From Lactobacillus xujianguonis (GTDB lineage Bacteria > Bacillota > Bacilli > Lactobacillales > Lactobacillaceae), in assembly GCF_004009905.1 (NCBI RefSeq), contig NZ_ML136878.1:16911-80910 (forward strand): a stretch of 64,000 bases of DNA, written 5' to 3'. Of the stretch, positions 8,114-15,184 are shown one piece after another. The translations under genes were made by a program, and so were the position numbers. Numbering within the stretch: the first letter of the stretch is position 1; every line of letters begins with the position of its first letter. The notes under the pieces are model-generated. The model was not told the origin of the DNA. It worked only from the letters and a program-made list of their open reading frames with translations, and ran no database searches.

Positions 8114-9012
8114 TGAACTTGAAGGTAAATGAACAATTATCAGAAGGCTTTTTAACACTAATTGGACAGTTTCCACCGATAATTCGTGAAATGCTTGATC
8201 TTGATTCAAATCAAGATGAACGCAATTTTCGCCTACTACTTTTCCAAACAGTATCGAGTGCTAAAGTTAGTGAATTCACGATGGACCAAGTCCAAGCAGC
8301 AAGTCTTGTCGAATTTTTAGCCCTAGCGGTTAATTTAAATCCGCCTTTCTTTAATCCTAGTCAAAATTCTCCAGCTGATTTAGCCCGGATGAAAGCAGGT
8401 TCTTTTGCTGCTAATTATCTAATGAACCGCTACTTAAACGGCTTGGACAAGGCTGGTTTTGATAGTAGATTAATTGATGAATTAAGTACTGATGCGGGTG
8501 ACTTAATGATTGCTCAAATTCAGCGCCTACAATTTAACTATAATGACCATTTTAAAGTAGCCAATTATTTAAATGATTTAAAAAATCGGACTGGTCTTTT
8601 AGCCAATATTTTAGGCAAAGAAGCGGCCGCAAAAATTACTAAGTCAGAAGAAACAATTTCTTTAATCGGCGAAATTACCAAAAATTTAGCCGTTGCTCAT
8701 CATATTAGTCATGAAAATGACCAAATTAACTCTGACTCATTTTTAAAGAAACAAATTATTGTTGGTAATTCTCCTTTGGCTTTACTATTTGCGCGTGAAG
8801 AAAATCCTGATTGGTTTCAAAATTTCTTCCATCAAACACATAAACCAAGCGAAGAACAATTCCAACAAGCCTTTAGTTTAACGCGAGCAGAAATCAAGCA
8901 AGCTGAAGAAATGGGACAAGAATTAATCAGTCAAGCACTGTTAGATATCACGGTACTACCCAGTGAAGCTCAACCAGCCTTAACTGATTTAGCAAAGTCC
9001 ATGAAAAAATAG
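8110..9012 (+). CDS. Degenerate isoprenyl-diphosphate-synthase-like protein, 300 aa
   Basis: The layout follows long-chain polyprenyl diphosphate synthases such as HepT. There is a helix where the first Asp-rich motif should be (SLVEFLALAVNLN), then GSFAANYLMNRYLNGL matching the GDYLFARA region, then GDLMIAQIQRL. It continues with KNRTGLLANILGKEAA matching the RKTALL.AA..LGA stretch, LAVAHHISHENDQ in place of the second DDxxD, and a C-terminal LPSEAQPALTDLAKSMKK matching the family tail. Both catalytic aspartate motifs are gone, so prenyl transfer activity is doubtful. Start ATG 8110 overlaps the upstream stop by ATGA. A regulatory or lipid-binding subunit is possible. The family link is my reading, not a search result. 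Confidence 0.65.
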   Translation: MMNLKVNEQLSEGFLTLIGQFPPIIREMLDLDSNQDERNFRLLLFQTVSSAKVSEFTMDQVQAASLVEFLALAVNLNPPFFNPSQNSPADLARMKAGSFAANYLMNRYLNGLDKAGFDSRLIDELSTDAGDLMIAQIQRLQFNYNDHFKVANYLNDLKNRTGLLANILGKEAAAKITKSEETISLIGEITKNLAVAHHISHENDQINSDSFLKKQIIVGNSPLALLFAREENPDWFQNFFHQTHKPSEEQFQQAFSLTRAEIKQAEEMGQELISQALLDITVLPSEAQPALTDLAKSMKK

Positions 9013-9037
9013 GATCTTTTCAAGATCCTATTTTTTT
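9007..9037. terminator. Bidirectional terminator between unknown trio and narT
   Basis: AAATAGGATCTT-TTC-AAGATCCTATTT is a 12-bp perfect stem with A- and T-runs on both sides, suited to end both the plus-strand trio and the minus-strand narT transcript. Confidence 0.88.
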
Positions 9038-9056
9038 GCTTTATTTTGATAATCTT

Positions 9057-10247
9057 TTATTTAACAATATGAACTGCATCGTGAATGAAGTGCTTCCACA
9101 AAGCAAATAAACAGATAATGGCAGTCAGTACTAATAAGGCAATTCCTAATTCATAGCTACCGGTCCACTCTTTGATCCAACCAATCACTAATGGTGGGAA
9201 GAAACCACCTAGACCACCCATGGCTCCAACAAAGCCCGTAACTGCACCAGTATTACCGCTTGAAACAAACGGAACCATCTTAAAGATAACTCCGTTACCG
9301 ATCCCAGCTGCAAGACCAACTAAGACAATTCCAGCAATAAACAATGCTTCATTCTTAAAGCTGAGCATAATGACAATTGCAAAGACAATAATTGCGCTAA
9401 AAGTCCATAAAAGTAAAGTCATTGGTCGCTTCTTATCAGCCCAATAACCACCAATAGGCCGAATTAAAGTACATAGCCCCGCAAATAAAGCTGAATATAA
9501 ACCAGCAGTCACTTGACTATAACCAAAAAGTCCGGTTAAAAACATTGGCGTTAAGTTGGTGAAAGCAACAAATAAACCAAAAGTTAAAAAGTAGAATAAT
9601 GACAAATACCAAGTTGAACTTTCTTTAGTAACCGAAAGTGCGCCTTTAAGGGTTTTAGTTTTATCTACAGGCATTTCCTTACAGAAAATAGCAAATAAAA
9701 TCCCTAAAACAACAGTTAATCCAATTAAGAAATAATAAACAGCGTCAAAGCCATATGATTTTGAAATATATGGCAAAGTCATGGCAGCTACTGCATTACC
9801 CATGTTACCCATGGAAACAATTCCTAAAGCTAACCCTTGCTGTTTCTTGGGGAACCAAACAGAAGCATAAGAAACCCCTACCGCAAATGAGGTTCCGGCC
9901 ATCCCGACTAATAAAGCCGCAAATAAGAGCATCCCAAAAGAATGAACATGTGGAATCATAAATAATGGAATTAAAATAAAGGCCATTAAAATTAAGTAAA
10001 CCTTCTTACCACCATACTTATCAGATAGAATTCCCACTGGAATCCGCATGATTGATCCCAATAAAACAGGTGTTGCTAATAATAGAGTTCGATTAGCAAC
10101 ACTTAAATGAAACATTTGTCCCACTTGTGTCGCCAACGGTGCAAAGTTAGACCATGACATAAAGCACGCTATCATTGCCACCGTTGATAAAGTTAAGGCC
10201 AAATAGGCATCTTTACGACTACCATATCCTTGTGTTTGTTCAGTCAT
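9057..10247 (-). CDS. narT: Nitrate/nitrite transporter NarT (NarK family, MFS)
   Basis: This 396-residue, 12-helix major facilitator imports nitrate and/or exports nitrite. The nitrate-porter signatures are GVSYASVWFPKKQQGLALGI (about residues 122-141) and, in the second half, GFVGAMGGLGGFFPPLVIGW; the RxxxG loop RIPVGILSDKYGGKK is also present. SD GAGGGG lies before ATG 10247. It is the third gene of the moaE-moaD-narT operon, 42 bases after moaD. Direction of transport cannot be told from sequence. Confidence 0.95.
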   Translation of the reverse strand: MTEQTQGYGSRKDAYLALTLSTVAMIACFMSWSNFAPLATQVGQMFHLSVANRTLLLATPVLLGSIMRIPVGILSDKYGGKKVYLILMAFILIPLFMIPHVHSFGMLLFAALLVGMAGTSFAVGVSYASVWFPKKQQGLALGIVSMGNMGNAVAAMTLPYISKSYGFDAVYYFLIGLTVVLGILFAIFCKEMPVDKTKTLKGALSVTKESSTWYLSLFYFLTFGLFVAFTNLTPMFLTGLFGYSQVTAGLYSALFAGLCTLIRPIGGYWADKKRPMTLLLWTFSAIIVFAIVIMLSFKNEALFIAGIVLVGLAAGIGNGVIFKMVPFVSSGNTGAVTGFVGAMGGLGGFFPPLVIGWIKEWTGSYELGIALLVLTAIICLFALWKHFIHDAVHIVK

Positions 10248-10289
10248 AATTTTCCCCTCCTAATATTTTTAATAAACCCTTTTTTTCTT

Positions 10290-10535
10290 TTATCCACCAC
10301 TAACAGGCGGAATTAAAGCCAATTCACTATTTTCACTAATTGAAAACTCTGGCTTAGTAATAAACTCTTGATTCAGTGCAATGCGACTTAATTCCACGTT
10401 TTGCTTAACTTGTGGATCAAGAGCAATAATCTTTTGCTTAACTTCCTGTTCATTGGTTTGTTCAGGTAAATCAACCTCAACCTCTGAACCTAAATGTTCA
10501 CCTAAAAAGGCAAAAAGTTTAACTTTAATTTTCAT
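10290..10535 (-). CDS. moaD: Molybdopterin synthase small subunit MoaD
   Basis: MoaD is the ubiquitin-like sulfur carrier of molybdopterin synthase. The 81-residue beta-grasp protein ends in the required diglycine (IPPVSGG), which MoeB adenylates. ATG 10535 is chosen; GTG at 10538 immediately before it could also serve and directly follows the moaE stop. MoaE lies upstream and NarT downstream in the same operon. The FLGEHLGSEVEVDLPE segment fits the family. Confidence 0.93.
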   Translation of the reverse strand: MKIKVKLFAFLGEHLGSEVEVDLPEQTNEQEVKQKIIALDPQVKQNVELSRIALNQEFITKPEFSISENSELALIPPVSGG

Positions 10536-10538
10536 CAC

Positions 10539-10961
10539 TTATTTACCCCATCTTACTTTGTCGGTGTCATACTCTTTTTTCCAAATTGTGACTTCTTTTT
10601 TCAAAGTATCAATGACATAGCGGCATCCTTTAAAAGCTTCTGCTCTACGCGGCGTCGCCACTCCGACAAAAACTGCTGTCTCTGAGACATCTAAAACCCC
10701 TAGCCGATGAGCAACAACGACTCTGCCACCAGCCTGTTCAATCGGCTCAGCCAATTTATTCAATTCTTTTTCTGCCATTTCTTGATAGGCAGTATATTCG
10801 ATCTTTTTAGTTTCAATCTCACCAGTCCACTGCCGAACAGTACCCGCAAACATGCAGATGCCGCCGTATTCTGGTGCTAATAATTTTTGATATAAAAAAT
10901 TTATATCAAGTGGATCTTCTGAAATTTTTAAATAATACAACGAAACACCAATCCTATTCAT
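10539..10961 (-). CDS. moaE: Molybdopterin synthase large subunit MoaE
   Basis: MoaE with MoaD converts cyclic pyranopterin monophosphate to molybdopterin. Motifs seen: GGICMFAGTVRQWT, YTAYQEMAEKEL, AHRLGVLDVSETAVFVGVA, PRRAEAFKGCRYVIDTLKKE, WKKE and a C-terminal RWGK. The frame starts at ATG 10961; the conserved part starts at ISEDPLDI, so TTG 10940, preceded by AGGATTGGTG, is a credible shorter start. It shares the regulatory gap at 10962-11084 with the divergent ABC permease gene. Confidence 0.94.
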   Translation of the reverse strand: MNRIGVSLYYLKISEDPLDINFLYQKLLAPEYGGICMFAGTVRQWTGEIETKKIEYTAYQEMAEKELNKLAEPIEQAGGRVVVAHRLGVLDVSETAVFVGVATPRRAEAFKGCRYVIDTLKKEVTIWKKEYDTDKVRWGK

Positions 10962-10979
10962 ATACTCTTTATCACTTAA

Positions 10980-10988
10980 ATTATGACA
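10980..10988 (-). promoter_or_regulatory. moaE-moaD-narT extended -10 promoter
   Basis: On the minus strand the sequence is TGTCATAAT, an extended -10. The first hexamer base is exactly 31.5 bp from the dyad of the NreC-like palindrome at 11010-11023, mirroring the spacing of the divergent promoter. No -35 is visible. Confidence 0.55.
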
Positions 10989-11009
10989 AAGAAAAAGTTG
11001 AAAATGAAT

Positions 11010-11023
11010 TAGTTAAATCCCTA
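11010..11023. promoter_or_regulatory. NreC-type operator between moaE and the ABC permease gene
   Basis: TAGTTAAATCCCTA has one perfect NreC half-site (CCCTA) and a 3-of-5 second half. Extended -10 elements lie 31.5 bp away on each side, one for each divergent operon, so one NreC dimer pair could activate both. Confidence 0.6.
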
Positions 11024-11044
11024 ATAATAGCAATGTTTTTTCAA

Positions 11045-11053
11045 TGTTATACT
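11045..11053 (+). promoter_or_regulatory. ABC permease operon extended -10 promoter
   Basis: TGTTATACT, identical to the moeB element at 770-778, starts 31.5 bp from the NreC-like dyad. The predicted transcript would begin near 11060, about 25 bases before TTG 11085. Confidence 0.55.
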
Positions 11054-11084
11054 TAATAGTAACCTTTTAGAAAAGACTGATTTT

Positions 11085-12095
11085 TTGAATTTACGTAGAA
11101 AGAAAATACTAGTTTTAACCATTAGCTTGGTAATGATTATTCCGGTTGCCTTACTAGCTCTGACAATTGGACGCTATCAGCTATCAATGACGGATGTCTA
11201 TCAAGCTATCGTTAATCCGCAAACTAATCCTCTAATCACCAACTTAATTTGCAATGTCCGTTTACCCAGAATTCTTGGTGCCATAGTAATCGGAGCGGCG
11301 TTAAGTATGGCTGGTTTGGTTTTCCAAGATATTTTTGCTAATAATTTAGTGTCACCGGATTTATTAGGTGTTGCTAACGGTGCCGGTGTGGGTGCTGGAT
11401 TAGCCATTATTTTAGGTCTTTCATTATGGACTATGCAGTTATGGGCTTTTATCGGAGGAATAATTGCAGTCTGTTTGACACTTTCGATTCCTTATTTATT
11501 AAAAAATAATACCCGCTTAATTCTCTTACTAACAGGCATTGTTGTTTCTGGTTTCATGCAGGCAATTTTTGGCTTAATTAAGTACTTAGCTGATCCTGAT
11601 TCACAATTGCAAAGTATTGTTTATTGGCAATTGGGTAGCTTAACCAAGATTGATTTAAAAAATATCACTCTTGTTCTGCCAGTTTTTCTACTCACTTTTC
11701 TCATTCTTTTAATTCTGCGCTGGCATCTCACTATTTTATCTTTAGGTGACCAAAGTGCGGAAACTAGTGGAATTAATGTTAAAACTGAACGTCTGCTATT
11801 TATTATTTGTGCCACAATGTTAACTGCTAGTTCTGTATGTTTAGCAGGGACGATCGGCTGGATCGGACTAATCATTCCTCATCTAGCTCGGCGTTTAATT
11901 GGCAGTAATTCACGCTATTCTTTACCAATGGCTGGAATTATTGGCGCTTATTTTCTTTTGATTATTGATACCTTAGCCAGAACTATTTCTAATGCCGAAA
12001 TTCCTTTGTCAATTTTGACTGGCTTTATTGGCACTCCGATTTTTATTTATATCTTAGTAAAAAAAGAAGGCAAAAATGGCACTCTTAACAACTAA
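11085..12095 (+). CDS. FecCD-family ABC transporter permease, probably molybdate
   Basis: The 336-residue membrane protein has about nine to ten hydrophobic segments and the FecCD signatures RLPRILGAIVIGAALSMAGL, LLGVANGAGVGAG, and the coupling loop DQSAETSGINVKTERL. The family carries iron siderophores, haem, B12 and, in the MolBC type, molybdate or tungstate. Its place inside the cofactor island and its shared operator argue for molybdate. The start is TTG 11085 with a poor SD; no ATG gives a full first helix. It overlaps the ATPase gene by 20 bases. No substrate-binding protein gene is adjacent. Confidence 0.88.
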   Translation: MNLRRKKILVLTISLVMIIPVALLALTIGRYQLSMTDVYQAIVNPQTNPLITNLICNVRLPRILGAIVIGAALSMAGLVFQDIFANNLVSPDLLGVANGAGVGAGLAIILGLSLWTMQLWAFIGGIIAVCLTLSIPYLLKNNTRLILLLTGIVVSGFMQAIFGLIKYLADPDSQLQSIVYWQLGSLTKIDLKNITLVLPVFLLTFLILLILRWHLTILSLGDQSAETSGINVKTERLLFIICATMLTASSVCLAGTIGWIGLIIPHLARRLIGSNSRYSLPMAGIIGAYFLLIIDTLARTISNAEIPLSILTGFIGTPIFIYILVKKEGKNGTLNN

Positions 12096-12846
12096 CAATC
12101 TCAGCTTTACTTACCAAAAACAAATCGTCCTCAAAAATATTAATCTTTCAATTAATGCCGGTTCAATTTTAACTATTCTCGGACCCAATGGCGTGGGAAA
12201 ATCTACTTTACTCTCTTGTTTAGTAGCTCAACTTCCCCTTGCTAAACAGACAATCTACTTAGATGGACAAGACTTAACTAGTTTGAAACATTCAGCAATT
12301 ACTAAAAAGATTGCCTTTATGCCACAAAAATATCAAATCACTAATTCTTTAACCGTCATGGATTTCATTACAACTGCTCGCGTTGCTTACTTGAAGTTTT
12401 ACCAAATTCCCACCAAAAAAGATGAAGCTTTGGCTGCACAAGTACTCAAAAAATTAAATATCTATTCTTTACGCAATTGCTTTGTCAATACCTTAAGCGG
12501 CGGACAAATGCAATTGGTGGCGCTAGCTAAAGCTTTAGTTCAAGAACCAAAACTATTGATTTTAGATGAACCGTTAGCTGCCCTTGATTTTGGTTATCAA
12601 CAATTGATTTTGAAAAAGTTAAAGGACTTAGCTAGCCAAGGGATGGCAATTATGATTACTACCCATACTCCTAATCATGCCCTCTTTCTTAATGATCAAG
12701 TTGGCTTACTCTATCCTGACCATCAATTTCTAATTGGTAACTGTGCAGAAATCATGACCACTGCCAATTTAGAGCAACTCTATCACTGCCAGCTTAAAGT
12801 CTTTACTACTCCTGAGCTAGACTATCCACTTTGTGAATTTTTATAG
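12076..12846 (+). CDS. ABC transporter ATP-binding protein (FepC-like), probably molybdate
   Basis: This 256-residue ATPase pairs with the FecCD permease. Walker A is GPNGVGKST (residues about 35-43), the Q-loop is MPQKYQ, the signature is LSGGQMQLVALAKAL, Walker B is LLILDEPLAALD, and the switch histidine is in TTHTPNH. The overlap with the permease gene implies translational coupling. Its stop codon TAG at 12844-12846 is part of the next NreC-type palindrome, so the downstream gene has its own control. Confidence 0.92.
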   Translation: MALLTTNNLSFTYQKQIVLKNINLSINAGSILTILGPNGVGKSTLLSCLVAQLPLAKQTIYLDGQDLTSLKHSAITKKIAFMPQKYQITNSLTVMDFITTARVAYLKFYQIPTKKDEALAAQVLKKLNIYSLRNCFVNTLSGGQMQLVALAKALVQEPKLLILDEPLAALDFGYQQLILKKLKDLASQGMAIMITTHTPNHALFLNDQVGLLYPDHQFLIGNCAEIMTTANLEQLYHCQLKVFTTPELDYPLCEFL

Positions 12847-12857
12847 GGATTTACCTA
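12844..12857. promoter_or_regulatory. NreC-type operator upstream of the SufT-like gene
   Basis: TAGGGATTTACCTA has the same arms as the narG operator (TAGGG-N4-ACCTA), nine of ten consensus positions. It lies 30.5 bp from a putative -10 TAGACT at 12881. The first three bases overlap the stop codon of the ATPase gene. Confidence 0.65.
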
Positions 12858-12880
12858 ATACTATTTCCTAAGATTCCATC

Positions 12881-12886
12881 TAGACT
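12881..12886 (+). promoter_or_regulatory. Putative -10 of the SufT-like gene
   Basis: TAGACT at the spacing from the operator dyad (30.5 bp) that the other island promoters use. It lacks the TGn extension, so this is the weakest of the set; a second candidate, GATATT, lies at 12894-12899. Confidence 0.35.
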
Positions 12887-12924
12887 TAAAGTGGATATTG
12901 ATCATCTTAGGAAGGACGAAAAAA

Positions 12925-13242
12925 ATGGACAACAAAAAAATCGCCAATGACGTCATTGCAGCTTTGGAGGATGTAATCGATCCAGAACTAGGAATTGATA
13001 TTGTCAATTTAGGTTTAATTTATGATGTCGATGTTGACGACCAAGGTAAATGCAAAATTAATATGACTTTAACTACCCCTGGTTGTCCTCTTTCTGACGT
13101 TTTAAATCATGATATTGATCAAAAAGCCCGCAGCGTCGACGGTATCAACGATGTCGAGATTAATTTAGTCTGGTATCCAATTTGGTCAATGGATAAAATG
13201 TCACGCTATGCCAAAATTGCCTTAGGCATTGGAGGCATGTAA
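12925..13242 (+). CDS. SufT/MIP18-like Fe-S maturation protein (DUF59)
   Basis: The 105-residue protein is a MIP18-family domain, known from SufT and PaaD as auxiliary factors for [4Fe-4S] protein maturation. It shows the family motifs VIDPELGIDIVNLGLIYDV, the single cysteine in TTPGCPLSD (C51) and VWYPIWSMDKMS. ATG 12925 is preceded by AGGAAGGA; an upstream-extended frame from 12898 would start before the SD and is rejected. With an NreC-type operator in front, it is plausibly a dedicated helper for Fe-S loading of nitrate reductase. The role is inferred. Confidence 0.88.
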   Translation: MDNKKIANDVIAALEDVIDPELGIDIVNLGLIYDVDVDDQGKCKINMTLTTPGCPLSDVLNHDIDQKARSVDGINDVEINLVWYPIWSMDKMSRYAKIALGIGGM

Positions 13243-13260
13243 CAGAAGGAGTTATACATC

Positions 13261-14148
13261 ATTAATACATCTACTACAAAAAAACGTTATTTGGGAGTAG
13301 AACTAAATTTAATTTCAATCTTATTTTCTGGTGTAGCGAAAGTTTTAAATAAGTTTTCGTTAGTCAGTTTAAATCCAATTTTAGGTGGCGTCTTAACATC
13401 AGCTTTTGCCAGTTTGTTCACCTTAATTGTGGTTTTAGTTAAATTTAAAAAAGTTGAAATTGTCAAAAATAAGTGGGTTATCTTATTAGGATTAACCAAT
13501 GCTGTGGGAGTTTTACTTCAATACATTGCGTTATCAATACTTAGTCCTGTAACAGTCACCTTAATTGCACGGATTTATCTAGTTTATGTTTTCCTCTTAG
13601 GATTCTTATTCTTAGGTGAAAAGATTTCTGGTTGGGATTACGTTGCAATTATTGCCTGTATTGCGGGATCAATGTTAGTTTCTTCAGGACGAGCCGAGTT
13701 TGACTCAGCAATCGCAATCGTTTGTGCTTTTATTTACCCATTCATGTATGCCGCAAACAATGTGATTGCCAAATACTTGGTTAAAGATAATAATCCATCC
13801 GATGTCCTTCTCTTCAACCACGTTGTTTCTGCTGTGCTTTTGTTAGTTTCAGGTTTCTTTATCTCCGGAACCTACAGTAAGATTCCATTCGAAGGTGTTG
13901 CCTTTAACTTTGGTGGGGCCTTCTTTAATGGCTTCTTATCACTCTTACTTTTCTACATTAGTTTAAAATATATTACTGCTGGTAAAGCTAATATCGTACG
14001 TGCGTTAGGACCATTAGTCGTTATTGTTTATTCTTACTTCTTCTTCCCAATTTCAATCACACCTAAGATTATTTGGGGAGCAGTTTTATTAATTATTGCA
14101 ACCGCAATTGTTACTTTTAAGCAAAACAAACAAGAAGCAAGTAAATAA
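13261..14148 (+). CDS. DMT-superfamily transporter (EamA type)
   Basis: The protein has about ten hydrophobic segments in two EamA halves (NLISILFSGVAKVLNKFSLV ... GWDYVAIIACIAGSMLVSSG ... NIVRALGPLVVIVYSYFFFP) and a lysine-rich tail. No in-frame ATG or GTG precedes it; the first TTG (13291) has no SD. AAGGAG at 13246-13251 instead points to ATT 13261 (or ATC 13258), giving 295 residues. It follows the SufT-like gene by 18 bases and so should share its operator. The substrate is unknown; metabolite, drug or cofactor export are all possible. Confidence 0.85.
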   Translation: MNTSTTKKRYLGVELNLISILFSGVAKVLNKFSLVSLNPILGGVLTSAFASLFTLIVVLVKFKKVEIVKNKWVILLGLTNAVGVLLQYIALSILSPVTVTLIARIYLVYVFLLGFLFLGEKISGWDYVAIIACIAGSMLVSSGRAEFDSAIAIVCAFIYPFMYAANNVIAKYLVKDNNPSDVLLFNHVVSAVLLLVSGFFISGTYSKIPFEGVAFNFGGAFFNGFLSLLLFYISLKYITAGKANIVRALGPLVVIVYSYFFFPISITPKIIWGAVLLIIATAIVTFKQNKQEASK

Positions 14149-14167
14149 ATTCAATCATAAGAAAAGA

Positions 14168-14220
14168 GCTTGGAAATTTCCAAGCCCACTTAAAAAGGGA
14201 TGCAAATGCATCCCTTTTTG
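14168..14220 (+). terminator. Tandem hairpins ending the nitrate island
   Basis: Two hairpins follow the transporter: GCTTGGAAATTTCCAAGC (14168-14185, perfect palindrome) and AAAAAGGGATGC-AAAT-GCATCCCTTTTT (14192-14219). The second is a bidirectional terminator shared with the convergent lacM. Confidence 0.88.
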
Positions 14221-14230
14221 TATTACCCTC

Positions 14231-15184
14231 TTACTTAATAAGAAACGAAAATTCTAAATCTTGATCACTAGCAATATGATATTGGTCTTCAACATCACTA
14301 CCCCAGCTATCAATTCCGCCAACACCACGCACAGCGCCAGCAACTACCAAAACTGTCCGCCGAGCTGGTGGCAATTCTTCAATATGAGTCGCATTCTCTA
14401 ACTCCTCCGCCGTATATGGCAAACAACTAAAGTTAAATGGCTTCTGATCTTGTTCAACGGTTAATGAAAATGGGGTCCGGTCATGATCGGCATTGTTTTG
14501 CGTATCATCCCGCGTAATTGTTAATTTCTCTGTCGCCATATGCATGCCGTTTTCTTGAGGTACCAAATACCTGGTTACTGGCAAACCTACTACATGAAAT
14601 TCACCTTTTTCAGCCCCTGCCATTCGATCAGGATAAGTTTCACCTGATAGGCCTTGGTAATCAAAACCAGTAGCCAAGGTTGGCATAATCATTCTAATTC
14701 CGAAGACAGGTAATTCTGGTAAATCAGCATGACCTACATAATGTCCAATCACCTTAATGGTACCTGAAGTTGCCACTTCATAAACGATCTTCGCTTCAGT
14801 TTTCGGAGTGGCTAATACTTGATAAGTAAAAGCCAGCTTAACTTTTTCAGCTGTTTCTTCATTACTAAACTTGTCACTAGCTGGCCCACTCGGTAATTCT
14901 GTAAAGTGATGATCATCGACCGTGACTTGAATCTCTTTACACTTGGTGAACATGTCAGCACCCAGCCAAGTTGCAGCCTTCAAGTTAAACCCATTTCCAC
15001 GGTCATTATCAGTAGTGGCCCGCCAAAAAGTTGGCGTTGGCATCCGGTAAAGCCATTCTTTGCCCTTTTTCTTCAAAGAAATCAAGCCACCAAACTTATA
15101 ACTAAAAATATAGCTAAAATCACTGCCATGTACACCTAATGATTCTGTTCCGTAAACTACTTGCATCTTATTTGTGTAAGCCAT
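14231..15184 (-). CDS. lacM: Beta-galactosidase small subunit LacM
   Basis: LacM is the C-terminal half (Bgal small chain domain) of the heterodimeric LacLM lactase of lactobacilli. The 317 residues include [38 protein letters not shown] and the closing [18 protein letters not shown], all typical of LacZ domain 5. Its start lies 17 bases inside lacL, giving translational coupling. It needs LacL for activity. Confidence 0.97.
   Translation of the reverse strand: MAYTNKMQVVYGTESLGVHGSDFSYIFSYKFGGLISLKKKGKEWLYRMPTPTFWRATTDNDRGNGFNLKAATWLGADMFTKCKEIQVTVDDHHFTELPSGPASDKFSNEETAEKVKLAFTYQVLATPKTEAKIVYEVATSGTIKVIGHYVGHADLPELPVFGIRMIMPTLATGFDYQGLSGETYPDRMAGAEKGEFHVVGLPVTRYLVPQENGMHMATEKLTITRDDTQNNADHDRTPFSLTVEQDQKPFNFSCLPYTAEELENATHIEELPPARRTVLVVAGAVRGVGGIDSWGSDVEDQYHIASDQDLEFSFLIK

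Noticed and set aside
10874..11056. 60-residue plus-strand frame overlapping the moaE start and the divergent promoters
   Set aside because: No SD, covers two promoters and an operator, and opposes the moaE frame.
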